Below are positions 34,988 to 47,075 of a DNA stretch of 64,000 nt, piece after piece (position 1 is the first letter of the stretch; each line of letters starts with the position of its first letter). A program made the translations under genes and the position numbers. The stretch comes from Triops longicaudatus. Lineage: Eukaryota > Arthropoda > Branchiopoda > Notostraca > Triopsidae. The stretch covers positions 620,001 through 684,000 of the forward strand of contig JAGQDJ010000025.1 in the NCBI GenBank assembly GCA_022885665.1, read 5' to 3'. A model generated the notes under the pieces. That model saw only the letters and a program-made list of their open reading frames with translations. It was not told the origin of the DNA and searched no databases.

Positions 34988-37103
34988 TGTAGATGCCGTT
35001 TGTTGTAGCAAATGGATGTTTCACTTGATTCAGTTCTAATGCTTTTAGCTTTGACACGGCATGGATTTTCATTCAGCATAAGTCATCGCTGTGCAAACAC
35101 GAATTCGTGGCTATAAAGCTGTCAAGTGACTTTTAAGAGTGGCTCGTGTCGCCTGACAAAATTCTGCTGTTGCTCAGCTAAATAAGCTTTTACGCATACG
35201 TAAAACTATTCAATGGCCACTCTTGGACTTGACACTGAAACAGTTACGCGTTGTGAAAGCTTTGAAAGGACTTTGTAAAATTGGTCACATGGGGAGCACA
35301 AATATTTGTTGGAAATAAATCTTGGAAAGAAGCAGCAAGTGACGTGCGCCAAGGACCGAGATACGCAACGGACTGGATTTTTCCCGTAGGGCGCGAGTTT
35401 GCATATGTGAAAGAGGAGAGTCTTGACGTTTAGTTTTCTTTTTTTGTAGGGGATGGGTAGGCTATGAAAGGAGATGCTCAGCTTTGCGGAAGTCATTGCG
35501 GCAAAACTCGTAATTACTTTTTTGTTAGTGCATTTTAATTACTGTTTTGTTCTTTAAGCTTTGCAAAAGCCGACACGAGGCTCGTAAATGGACGCATTAA
35601 ATTTTGAAAACAAATTTTGAAGATGTTATTAGTGGCAATGTGATAGACTGCGGCAGTGAAGTCGGTGATCCCTCTTAGACGGGCATCTCTTCATTCAGCG
35701 ACCAAGGGATGTAAAACTTTCGTTCGAAACGTCAAGTAGTTACGAAGAAATGTGGCAATTAATAAATGTGGCAATTGAAACCATTTGATAACTGTTGCAT
35801 GACAGGTATCTGGATAATGTCAAAATGTTAACCGTGGTATATAATAGGGATTATTTTTTAAATAAAGCTCATTTGTAAATACAGTGGTACTTCGTACAGG
35901 GAATGCCTGGTGTAACGAAAATCTCATATAACGAACCATATTTCCAAGAAAATTTTGATTCTTCCCAAGTTACAGATATGAAAAACTTTACTGTCGCGAA
36001 AGTTTTGCAAACTAATGTATGCAGCTGTGTTTGCGAAATCATCCGTGAGACTTTTTCATGTTCTTAAATCATTAGCACTTAGGTTCCACCTATGACTTCA
36101 AACTATTATCTATCATATTCTTTCCTATTTCTAAGGTAAGTCTAGAAAAACGTAAAACTCGGTTGAAAATTTGGAATTTCTTTTCGGGTTCTTAGTCTAT
36201 GTTACTCTTGATTTTTTCAATAATTTTTAAAATAAAAAATGTTTTTTTTCTGGCAAATCTCAGATTTGTTTAAGCAATATCATTTTGTGTGCGAAATAAG
36301 TGTTATCTGATAACTGAAATTGTAGCGCGTAATTAATTTATTGGTGAAACAAAAAGCGAATAAAACAATATTTGCCACGAATAAAAACCTCCCGAGGGAA
36401 TTGTGATAAAATCAGCATTACTAATCTTCCACGTAAAGATTTTCCTTGCGCCTTGTAGAAACGGCGCGGTTAGAGTCGGTTCAGTTTCTACCGGGGCCGT
36501 AATTGCCCGGAGCCCCGTTAAAGAACGGGCCAGTGAACCCAAATATTGTCCCAGTCAGTTTGTAGTAAATCTCAGCAGACTAGTGCTAGGATTTGTAAAA
36601 ACTGTTCAATTTTGATACAGCTGTTGAATTTCCGAAGAATGAAGTAGATATTACCGTGATACTTTTTCATCTTGTTGGAATTTGGTTAAGTTTTTGGTGA
36701 ATTTATTTCCTGATTTTTAAAATTGATACCCTTTGCGCACTAGCGGTGATTTTAATCTAAAAAAACCGGTTTGAGGTGGTTAAAAGCGGCCATTTGACTG
36801 CTGATTTGCTGTAATCCATTTTTCGTGTATTAAGTAATCATTATGTGTCTTTGGATGACATGTCTCGTCGAAGCATTATTTGACATTTATTTATCCGCTA
36901 ATATTTCATTCCAGTCTATCAGTTACTCAAGGCTGCAAGTCGCGTTCACATGAGAGATTAATAGGCTTACACGATTGTTTCCCCTTCTTATCTGTAGGCC
37001 ATAGGACACTTCCCTGTGCAGCTGTACCCAAAAACGTGTCGAAAGCCTTAGTATTTAACCGTACCACGTACCAGTGACAACTAGTGAAGAAGAGTCACCA
37101 GCA
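34988..37103. other. Divergent intergenic region between the FRAS1-like and phospho-lyase genes
   Basis: About 2.1 kb that must contain both promoters. I see no canonical TATA box in a convincing position on either side. A short element-like stretch (35882-35993) begins CAGTGGTACTTCGTACAG after TA and contains ATATAACGAACC, similar to the MITE family. No gene is supported. Confidence 0.5.
35882..35993. mobile_element. Possible short MITE copy
   Basis: TA precedes CAGTGGTACTTCGTA, and TTTACTG closes about 112 bp later. The terminal match is weak, so this may be a decayed member of the CTCGTTATA family or chance. Confidence 0.3.
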
Positions 37104-40100
37104 ATGTCGTCCGTCGCGCAAATTACCAAAGCAGAAACCTTGAGGCTTAGGGATTGCCATATAGCGTAAGTAACTATTTAGGGCGAAATTTTTCAGTGCC
37201 ATTGTCTATGTAATTCAAGTTATTCAGCATCGCATGCCATGCGTCCATTTTTTAAATATTTTTTTTGTTATTTTTGTCGTTCTTGTTTATTATTTTCCAT
37301 TATATGAAATACAGTCGAAGCTCCTTATTCTGGGGCGTTACGTTCCGGAGAAACTCCGCGAGTACAAAAAATCGCGAATGAGGAATGAAAAAATTACGTT
37401 AAAAATAGGGATATGTACCGAAAGTCCGAATAAGAAAGATAAAAATTGCAGAAACTTGTCATTTAGGTCTCTACACAACGAAAAACTTTATTAGTATTTA
37501 AGGTAATGTGTCTAACTATTAGGTCGTTCTTTCTGTTTTACCGCCTTTTAAAACGTTATGGCTCAGTAACGCAGTCAGTAGTAACTGCGTCAACAATTTT
37601 TGTTCTGTAAACTAAACAACCATAAATACCATATATATAAAGTTAAAACATATTAGAATTTGCAGTTAAACTTCACACATTCGGATAGTTTTGTCTTGTC
37701 GAATGCAGGAACTGCGAATAAGGAACTTTGACTGTACATTTTGCTTTTGTTATTAAACAATTTGCTTTTTTCTTTAGCCCATCATGCAAGCTCTTTTTCA
37801 AAGCAGAGCCTCTGAAAATTGTCCGTGCCGAAGGACAATATATGTACGACGAGGAAGGCGAGCAATACCTCGATTGCATCAACAACGTCGCCCATGGTAA
37901 AGCGTAAAATTATAAGAGTGATTGAGTGCATTAATGAGAATTTGATTTACTCCACAGTGGGTCACTGCCATCCAACGGTTGTTGAAGCCGGTGTACGTCA
38001 GATGAGGATTCTCAACACCAATTCCCGCTTCCTGCATGACAATTTAGTCCTCTATGCCCAGCGATTAGTTTCTTTATTGCCCCCGCCTCTTTCTGTTTGT
38101 TTCTTTGTCAATTCTGGCTCCGAAGCCAATGACCTAGCTCTAAGGCTGGCCCGGGCTCATACCAAACGCAAAGATACTATCGTCCTTGACCAGTAATTAT
38201 TTGCTTTGAACTCTTGAAGCTATTTCAAGTTAAATTTTTACTATCCTTCACTTCCGACCGTTATTCTACAAACACGCAGTGCGTACCACGGCCACGTCAT
38301 TTCCCTCATCGATGTTAGTCCCTACAAGTTCAACCACGCGGGCGGTGAAGGTCCACCGGATTGGGTTCATGTGGTAATTTCGAAATCCGTTACGTTTATC
38401 TGTTCGCATATAGCCAAAAACCAACCCGTCCTAGCCAGGATAGGGTAATTACAATGGAGAAATTCTTTGTTGCGTTGCAAACTGCGAGTAAAATAAGAAA
38501 AAAAGATTAGAGAAAACTGACCGTTGACAGTCAGCTAATCTTTTTCATTTTCTCCATTTGATCAGCCAGCTGTTATTGTTGTTGTCAATTGTTCATTATT
38601 ATAATAGTGTATAATTATTAAATAATAGATAAATTGTTAACAGATAAGAAAAAGGGTTTGGAGCCAAATAAGGACGAAAACTATTTATTTATTTTATTTG
38701 TATTAATGACGCACGACATATTCTCGTGCCTATTCTCGACATTTATTTTTATAAATTCAATTTTATTTATTTTTATTATTCTACGTATTTATTTCTTGCT
38801 TTTGTAGGCTCCGTGCCCGGATGTGTATCGTGGCAAATATCGCACGGGTGGCGAGTACACTTTAGAACAGCTTTCGGAACTCTATGCCAAAGACGTTCAG
38901 AAATTATGCGAGATCTCGGCACAGAAGCCGGATGGGGGCGTGAGCTGTTTCATTGCCGAAAGCATGCAAAGTTGCGGTGGGCAGGTTATCCCACCACCAG
39001 GCTATTTGCGTCAAGTTTACAAGTAAGATTTCGTACAATAGATCCTCAGTTTACCTGGCACGTGGTATAAAATGTGTCTGGTAAATACGGGCGACTTCAT
39101 AGTTACTTAATAAACCAAAATTCCCAGGTGAAAGGTACACAAATAGTATCACTTAGCCTCTGGGAATTCGAAGAACGCATTACGTAGCCCTCGAACCTTT
39201 ATTGTGGGTACAGCGAGGAATAACAACAGAATTAAATTATTGTTGATTAGGTATTCCGAGCTAACATTAATGTAACGCTAAAAGGGACAATAGGCAGAGA
39301 TATTCAGTTCTTTTTTTCCCCCTAGTGAATTTACGTAAGGGATTGGAAGCGAGTAAGATGCTGAAGGATATTGTCAGTTAGCCTATATTCGTCTCGAAAC
39401 AGTCCGTAAAACTGGAAGTCGAAGAAATTAATTATTAAAAAATAGAGTACTATCTCATTATAGCGGATTTCGAGATGAACGAAGAATTGGTTCGGTTCGG
39501 TTTGGATAAACTAATTCGGATAAACTAATTCTTCCGAATTAGTTTATCCAAAGGTGACCTGAAAAGCTTTTAATTATTTTTTTAAATATAATAGCGAGTG
39601 TTTTCTCATTTAAGCGATATATTATCATTTAGCACATTAAATATAATGATACTGCTCGACTTTGGGTTTTTAAAGTATTCCAATAAACTAATGTGTCCTA
39701 TTTACGTGCGAAAGCTTTTACGTTCCTACGACAGTGAGTTATTCGGCTCTTCGTTAGAAATTCTATTGTAGTATAAGAAGTTCGTAATAAGTGATAATCA
39801 AGTTCTAAATACTTTCTACGTCGTCAGTCAATTATATTTCTCCTACATACATTTTTGTTTTTATAAATTTTAAGATACGTTCGCGAAGCTGGAGGCGTGT
39901 GCATTGCCGATGAAGTGCAAGTAGGATTCGGCCGCGTAGGAACGCATTGGTGGGCGTTCCAGTTGCAAGGTGATGATGTTGTACCCGATATTGTTACCAT
40001 GGGTAAGCCCATGGGTAACGGTCACCCTGTCGCAGCCGTAGTGACAACTCCTGAAATCGCACAAAGCTTTGCTGCCACTGGAATGGAATACTTCAACACT

Positions 40101-40749
40101 GTAATTTCTTCCTTCTCGACATATCATATTTGTCATTTTCAGCCTATTTTTTCTCATTGAAATTTTATTATTGATTGATTGTTATATATTGATTTGTTGA
40201 TAATTTACTTTCCGTCTTAGGGTTTTAATATTTATTTATTTATCAAGGACAAAGTTTTTCAGCTACATTGTATTTTTCAACAATTATTTTTACATAGTAC
40301 GGTGGAAACCCGGTTTCCTGCGCCATTGCTAACGCAGTTCTCGACGCAATTGAACAAGATGGTCTTCGGGAGAACGGTGTTGCCGTGGGTAAGGCGTTAC
40401 TCTCAAATATGCAACAATTAGCTGAAAAGCACGACATCATTGGGGATGTTCGCGGCATTGGCATGTTTGTCGGTGTGGATTTGGTGAAAGACCGAAAAAC
40501 ACGCGAACCCGCAACGGCTGAAGCACAACACATAATATCTAGGTATATCCAACATAGTTTGGATTTGTTAAATTAGATATTTATCATGTTCTTCTTCTAC
40601 CCAGAATGAAACAACACAAAATACTCTTAAGCACAGACGGGCCTCACCGTAATGTACTGAAATTCAAGTCGCCCATGTGTTTGAGCGCTCAAGATGCTGA
40701 ACGCATTGTACAAATCTTAGACAAAGTTTTAGCCGAATTGAAAGAGTAA
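37104..40749 (+). CDS. ETNPPL: Ethanolamine-phosphate phospho-lyase-like class III PLP enzyme
   Basis: Eight exons (37104-37165, 37778-37896, 37958-38192, 38280-38373, 38808-39022, 39875-40100, 40298-40542, 40605-40749) join in phase to 446 aa, the normal length for the AGXT2L (ETNPPL/PHYKPL) family. Landmarks: YLDCINNV and VGHCHP near the N-terminus; NSGSEANDLALRLAR (cofactor phosphate loop); DHAYHGH (aromatic stacking region); ADEVQVGFGR with Asp254, the pyridine-N partner; and TMGKPMGNGHP with Lys286, the Schiff-base lysine. Family members use PLP to split phosphoethanolamine into acetaldehyde, ammonia and phosphate, or act on phosphohydroxylysine. Invertebrates often have a single ancestral member, so the exact substrate is uncertain. 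No targeting peptide is obvious. It diverges from the FRAS1-like gene and converges on the opsin. Confidence 0.93.
37312..37734. mobile_element. 423-bp inverted-repeat element (distinct MITE family)
   Basis: The ends CAGTCGAAGCTCCTTATTC and GAATAAGGAACTTTGACTG are inverted repeats with only two mismatches in about 19 bp. TA flanks both sides (37310-37311 and 37735-37736), as for pogo/Tc1-mariner insertions. The interior is AT-rich and does not encode a transposase. It fills most of intron 1 (37166-37777) of the phospho-lyase gene and ends 43 bp before the acceptor. Confidence 0.8.
38374..38807 (+). other. Phospho-lyase intron 4 (434 bp)
   Basis: AT-rich intron with an imperfect inverted repeat: AATGGAGAAA and AAAAGATTAG on the left are partly mirrored by CTAATCTTTTTC and TTTCTCCATT at about 38535-38560. 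Nothing codes here. Confidence 0.6.
39023..39874 (+). other. Phospho-lyase intron 5 (852 bp)
   Basis: The gene's longest intron. Near 39444 it contains a CTATCTCATTATAGCGG stretch resembling the CTCGTTATA MITE ends, followed by a strong palindrome (39504-39549). The remainder is AT-rich. Confidence 0.6.
39504..39549. repeat. Palindrome with internal tandem duplication
   Basis: GGATAAACTAATTCGG (39504-39519) is perfectly inverted as CCGAATTAGTTTATCC (39534-39549). The left arm's 14-bp GGATAAACTAATTC is also repeated in tandem at 39518-39531. It lies in a phospho-lyase intron beside a MITE-like end. Confidence 0.85.
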
Positions 40750-40926
40750 GATCGTCAGCAAAGAGACGCAGCACCGTGTTAATGTTAATTGGTGCTAACG
40801 TGTGAAACCTTCCCTCCGTTCGCGGGGCTTTTTCCTTCCCTGCCTACTATTTCAAGGGCTGTCCTTTGTCTCGCACAAAAGTAGGAAATCCATAGTTTTC
40901 ATATATAGTAGTTTTTACCGTATATA

Positions 40927-40932
40927 ATAAAT
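40927..40932 (+). promoter_or_regulatory. Putative poly(A) signal of the phospho-lyase gene
   Basis: AATAAA lies 178 bp after the stop codon and is the first hexamer in the flank. The opsin stop codon on the other strand is about 315 bp further on. The interval 40933-41246 shows nothing else recognisable. Confidence 0.55.
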
Positions 40933-41246
40933 ATGGCTGTTACTAACATTCAGATTTATAGTTTTCCGTGGCTGCGTCACTTGGTTAACAGCGCAAGGTT
41001 TTTTTGTGTATATATATAAAAAAAAAAACTTTTTTATCTCTGTACATTATGTTGTTCGCGCTTTCCAGTTTACTGAGCCGTTTTTTCGCCTCCAGGATCT
41101 AATTTTCTGGCTTATAGTCTGAGCTTCTCTGCCCCGATTCGATTCTGCCAAATGCGCTAGTTACTGATTTGGGGAAGAATCTTGTATAAGGGACTAATGT
41201 GTGGGAATAGTGAATGGAGCAATTGGTCTCTTTCTTCTCGGTCTTT

Positions 41247-44200
41247 TCAGGGTAAGGAAGGTAAACTCCGGACACGATGTAATTTCTTGTCCTTATAAAA
41301 GAAAAAGTCATCGTTTTTGGGCGAAAGCCTGAGCACAGAATTTTCGACTCTCGTTAGAGAGATATTTTCGTAATGCGAAGCTATAAACGGAATAGGTTTT
41401 GAGCAATTATCCGACTTGTTTTTCTCCGCTTCAAGCTTCTCTTGCATGTCTCTGAGATTGAGTTCGTCGTCAATCATTTGCTGGGGCAGAGACATCGAGG
41501 CGTTTAGACTCGCCATAGAGTATAAAGAAGGAATATCCGCCCCTTTACGTTGAAAACGACACGAACCCGAGTTGGAATGGTTAGTAGAGGCGAAAAAGCG
41601 TTGGAATCGCATTAAAAGCTCGCGTTTGATTTTGGGGTGGTTTAAGCAATACACAAAAGGATTGATTGTCGCTGAGAGCTTAGCAAAGAGGGCAGGAATC
41701 ATTGACACTAGCGGTGTTATCAAATTCTTGTGGCCAGTGATACCCATAAGCGCTACCATCGCGTAAGGGGTCCAGGAAGCGAGCCAAATAATAATAAGGA
41801 CGAAAACGGTACGGGTTATGTGTAATTCAGCCGTTCGTTGCCCATCGGCCCGGACTTTGGCTTGCTCGCCGTGTCGGTCGTCACAGGCAGCAATACCACG
41901 GTTGTGTATGGAAACAGCCCGAACTATGGCTGTGTAACAGACTATGATGATGGTAAAAGGTACGACCCAGGCAGCGACGAAAAAAGTGAAAATAAAAGTC
42001 CGCGTCGTCGTATCTTGAGCAAGGTAGTCGAAACTGCAGGAAGTCAAGTAGCCCTCAGGGACGTAGCTTCCAATTCCGAAGAGGGGGAGACTGGCGAAGG
42101 AAAACGAGTAGACCCAAATGGCAACGATGACGAGTAGGGCCCTTGACTTGGTTGTCTTGCGATCCAGATTTAAAGGACTACTAATCACGCGGTAACGATC
42201 GCTAGCAACGGCCGCTAAGGTCACAATGGAAGATGTTCCTGTCAGTCCTCCAAGGAAGCCATAAATGTCGCAACCTGTGCAGAGACAGAATGTAATATGT
42301 CATATATGAAGGAAGAAATGGTCTGACTAGAAAAAGGGAAAATAAAGCAATATTTTCTCTATTGTGACAGCGTATTTACAATAGAAAAGCGCTTACCTAA
42401 TTTCCCCAAGGCGGGTCCCTGGAGGAAACTGTTGTAGACGAAAACGGGCATCTTGAGGAGCATGAAGAAATCACTAATTGCCAGATTCATAATGAGTAAG
42501 TTGGGTGGCGTCCTCAAATTGCGACAGCTGCAGGGTTGACAGCAAAGGAGAAAAAAAAAAGAATTAATAAGAGCAAATTTGTGTTACAGAAATGAATGAC
42601 GGACATTTGGGTTCAGTGGTTGCTGGGAGCTCTAGGTTGCTTATAAGAAAATATTAACGTTTCCAGAGAGCCATGACGCACCGCTCTTACAACGCAGTTT
42701 TGTTATAAGCTGTATTAATACAATTCGATAGGTAATTCAATTAAGGAAATATTTCGAAAGTAAAATGCCGTTCAGTAAGTCTGTGGTGCTTTTATTCTAA
42801 TGCATGCAACGTAGCAACTTTACATGTGTGCGTATACAACGAGTAATTTTCTCGTCATTACACTTCCAACTCCATTTTGTATAGAAAAACTTGTTACTCC
42901 AATGTTACACCTTTCCTTCCTATACTATTACTCAATCTGCGTACCAACGCCACTTTGACACCGTATCGTCAAACGGGATTATTCTGAACACAAGGGGTAA
43001 TTTTTAACATTTTCTGGGAAATCCGTAGGCCGTTCACTGCTGCTCAGCGTAGCGCAGTGAAATATGTACCTTTGGATTCAGCAACGATAGGCTTTCTTTG
43101 GAAACCGAAATCTAGTTTCTGTTTCGACACGTCTCCTGTCGGCAAGACTGTGAAAGTAATAGACTTTCTTGGTACATTTCAGTGTCTTCGAATTTTCACT
43201 ACCAAATGACAAGTATGACAGGTAGAGGGTCTACTTTTTGTGTAAAGACACTACATTAATCAGCCTTTCCGTCCACTAAATCAACACAGCCACATCCTTT
43301 TGCCTTATGAAAAACCCTATGTTTAAATTTACCTAGCAAACTCTGACTCTTTTCCTGTGTTACACCTTATGGCTTTCCGAAGCTAGCGGGAAGCGGAGCG
43401 CGTCTGGGTCAGGGAAGACGCGACTTACGAAGAAAGAATGTGCGAAAACTCTAAAAGCAACGCGTAGTATTACTGTTGTCCTTTAACTATTAGATGAAAC
43501 ACATTACTTCCGGGCACACATTTAAACGAAATCAATATACGGTTGTCTGACAGTATCCGTGACTACAATCCCAGGGCTTCGTAACGTGATTCGTTTTGAT
43601 TCAATACGGGCTGTCAGATTTATGTCTGACACAAGGCAAAGATTTCTGGAGAAATGTTGCATTGACCCATATAAGTCCAACTGAAAGCCGCCTACGTTAG
43701 ATATCGAAAACGACAATAGGTTGAATTGAATACAAATATTTGACGACTGGTCTGACACAAATCTTCTGAGTTAGATATTTCCATTCTATACCGCTTTATA
43801 GTTGCGCAGACAATTTTTTATGGTTGCAGGAAAGTTTGGCCGTCCGCAACGAAAGACTTGTGTGCCTGTACTACTTAGATTTTTGCATTAGGCTAGATTG
43901 TTATTTCGGTAGACTAAACTCCACCTTACATGCGATGAGCCTTCTTATGGTCTGCAGCAGATTTGATCGACAATCTCCCCTGCGAAGACGCTGAGTTAGC
44001 CGTGATGGGTTTTGCGGCTAGCGTTACGGTCTTAAAGATCCGTTATCGGTAAAGTAGGTTTTTCTATAGGCAAACGAAGATTTAGGCTTATCGTTAATAT
44101 GGTAGTATAAGGGACAGTCAAAGACAATTTTCCGATTTAGTGCAGTAAGATAAGCTGAGTTGGTAGGTCTAGCTGAAAAAATTGGGAAAATACCGCAATA

Positions 44201-47033
44201 ATTCAAATGTCGGACTAAATGAAGAAAGAAAAGCAAGAAGAAATATTTTGTTTAAGTGACACCTGCCAATAGGGTACGTGAATGTCGTAGGTACGTAGAA
44301 GTCCCCAAATAGAATGAAGCAGTATTCTAGTATTTGAAGCACTATTCTGGAACATTTTTTCATTTAATGCACTTTCTTGTCTTCTTGCTTGTATTTCTGT
44401 ATCGTGTTGCTCTATTTCTAATCGTCAAACATCACTTTTGACTCTCCTTTATGTTTCTTTGTAATAGCACTTGAAGAAAACTTTCGTTTTGTTTAGTGCA
44501 AAGGATTTCGTTTAGTGCACACAACGAAGCTGTTTTATGGACTGGAGCAAAGACCACACCTGCACGAAAAATAGCTAGTCAAACCGTTACAAAGGTTTAC
44601 AGTAGAATGTATTCATAGTGTTATATATGTATTCATAGTTATTCTTTTGTACTACTGTACAATACTTGTGATCAGGTTGTCATATACAGGACAAGGGCTA
44701 TGTTCAAATGACTGATGCTGGGTGGACTTGAGGGGGCTCGTATTGGGGGAGTCGTAACCTGGCTAAATCAATGTGTTTGGTCGACAGTTATTATATGTGA
44801 CAGTCTTACTCAGTTCTTGTATTTATTCGAAGTAGCTTTTGTTATTCTTTCGTAAGCTGTGGATTGGAGAAAATTCTATTTCTCACAAGCAAGAAATTTG
44901 GAATAATGCTGAGAAAAGCAGGTCAGATTTTAATTAAGGAGGTCGTCGAGTCAATGCTTGGCTTTGAGGCCCTTGTTAACGAAAACTGCGTCGTTCGCAG
45001 AGCGAGTGATAGTGAATATGCAAGGCAGCACAACCATTGCTCTCTCTTTGGTGCTCAGGACTTCAGAGCAGGCTTGCTGAATCATCATCTCGAGTATTGT
45101 TGACAACTTTATTGGTCACCCATTCATATTTAAGAGGAAGTGACCTAGGTCTTCTTCCTTTTTTTCGTTTCAAAGTAATCAAATTCTATAAGTGTTTGAA
45201 GCAGCCTTACAGAACTAACGTTAACATTTTAAGGACTTTTAAAGCAAAAGGAAAGTTTTCAGTGCGCCTCTTTCTCTTTCAACGAATAGAGCTTTGGTTG
45301 TATGTTCGGCGTAATAAAATACGAACGTCTTTTCGTAGTCTAACAGAAAGTTGCAACGAGCTTTGTTCATGCCGAGATAGGGTAAAAAAATGTTCTACAA
45401 GTTTAGTTGAGAAAAAAAACGTAGGATATTCCCACAGACTGGATGTCGGAGACGGCAAGTATCTCAATTGGCGTAACGACGGATTTGGCATGACAAGTAC
45501 GTCTTTATTTGTCCCTACCCCATCGTAGTGTTGCCTGTATTGAATAGCACTGTCGAGCACTGTACTGTCGAGCTTCGTCTAAGTTAGAACTTATAGAATC
45601 TGAGCGACTTCCCTGGAAAATTTAATTTTGAATCAATTGAGTCAGTATGCTCGTTAATTTCTTTTGTTTGGGACCATTTTGGTCCGAAACGCGTTTTTTA
45701 GAACTTTTTAAAAGAGAAATTAGAAGTACAATTCTCTCAAGTAATATATAATCAACACGTAACGAAATTTCTTATAAATATTTTAGGGGGAAAAAATCCG
45801 AGGACGATGTTCACATAACTTATTTATCAACCCATTACACTAGCGGCAAGTGCGTTTAAGCCGTAACCAAGTAAATATGGCTGCATTTTAAAGTTTATGC
45901 GAACTTTATTAAACCGCGGCATGTAACGAACACGCTTTTTGCTACATTTTTAATTTAGGGTTTCTTTATTTTCTGCCAAAAGTTTATGGGCTAATTGATC
46001 CGTGTTTTAACTTATTTGTGCTCTGTACTGTAAATTCTATCGGAAGTTAAGTTTTCTCGCTTTAAATTTGAAAATTAGCGGCACTCGAAAAGGAAAAGCA
46101 ATGCACAAGTTCATCGCAGAGGTATCAATGCAGTCTATTTCACAATGACTGATCATTTTTCATGCTTACATGACAAGTCAATAGTTTCTAGCTAATTATA
46201 AAATGGCTCAAAACATAGAAGACATCACTATGCGTTCATTTACTCTTCGTTAGTATATTATGTAAGAAAATTAAACCACAACGAACAAAATTTACGTAGA
46301 AAGTTGATTCAGTGAGGTCGATTTCAGAATTGGTACTGTTGATTCCAAATGGAAGGTGTTCAATACGGAAGAGCATTTCTAGCATAAAAGATTACTTTAA
46401 CGATTGTGTGAAACTGATCCGAAAGGCCCCAACTGACTGTCTCATGAAATGCTTACCCGTGTAGAGAAAATGCCCCGAGCATTAATACCACCATTGACTG
46501 AAACTCCTATTGGCCCTGTATAAAGGACGTCCTGAAGCTTCAAACAGCCTACGAACGAATACTTCTGAGTAACTCAATAGAATCCTTTCACAATTTCTTC
46601 CCCTTTTTAGCTTCGTCAGCCTCAAAAGAAGCAATTGCGCCTTTGTGGCTAATTATCCCCTTCGGGTAGTCATTTGTCAAAAGTAAAGATTACGATACTG
46701 AAACTGAAAGTTCTGAGTTGGCAGATACAATTTTCGTCCTTTTTATCTCATCATGCATTTCTAGAAAGTATCGAAAATTTCTAGTTATTTTTGCATTTCT
46801 ATTTTCTAGATTTTTTTATAATTATTTTTTATTTTTTTTTTCAAAGAAAGCTACAGCCAAGAATTGAGAAGGATAGATAGTGGGCTAGTTGACGTCAGCC
46901 TGACGTTTTAATGTAAGCCAAAAGGACAGTTTAAGTCAATTTTAGTGACTCATAATACCGCCACAGCGCTGCTTTGAGTCTGTCAGGAAAAATCAGATTT
47001 CCGTTTCCCTGATACCTAAGTAAGTTCACTTGT

Positions 47034-47075
<42 letters not shown>

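Noticed and set aside
41838..42137. 99-codon plus-strand open frame opposite the opsin
   Set aside because: Antisense to the conserved TM4-TM5 region of the opsin; no independent evidence.
45037..45528. 163-codon plus-strand open frame in opsin intron 1
   Set aside because: No recognisable motif, and overlapping frames on the other strand are equally open; likely chance.
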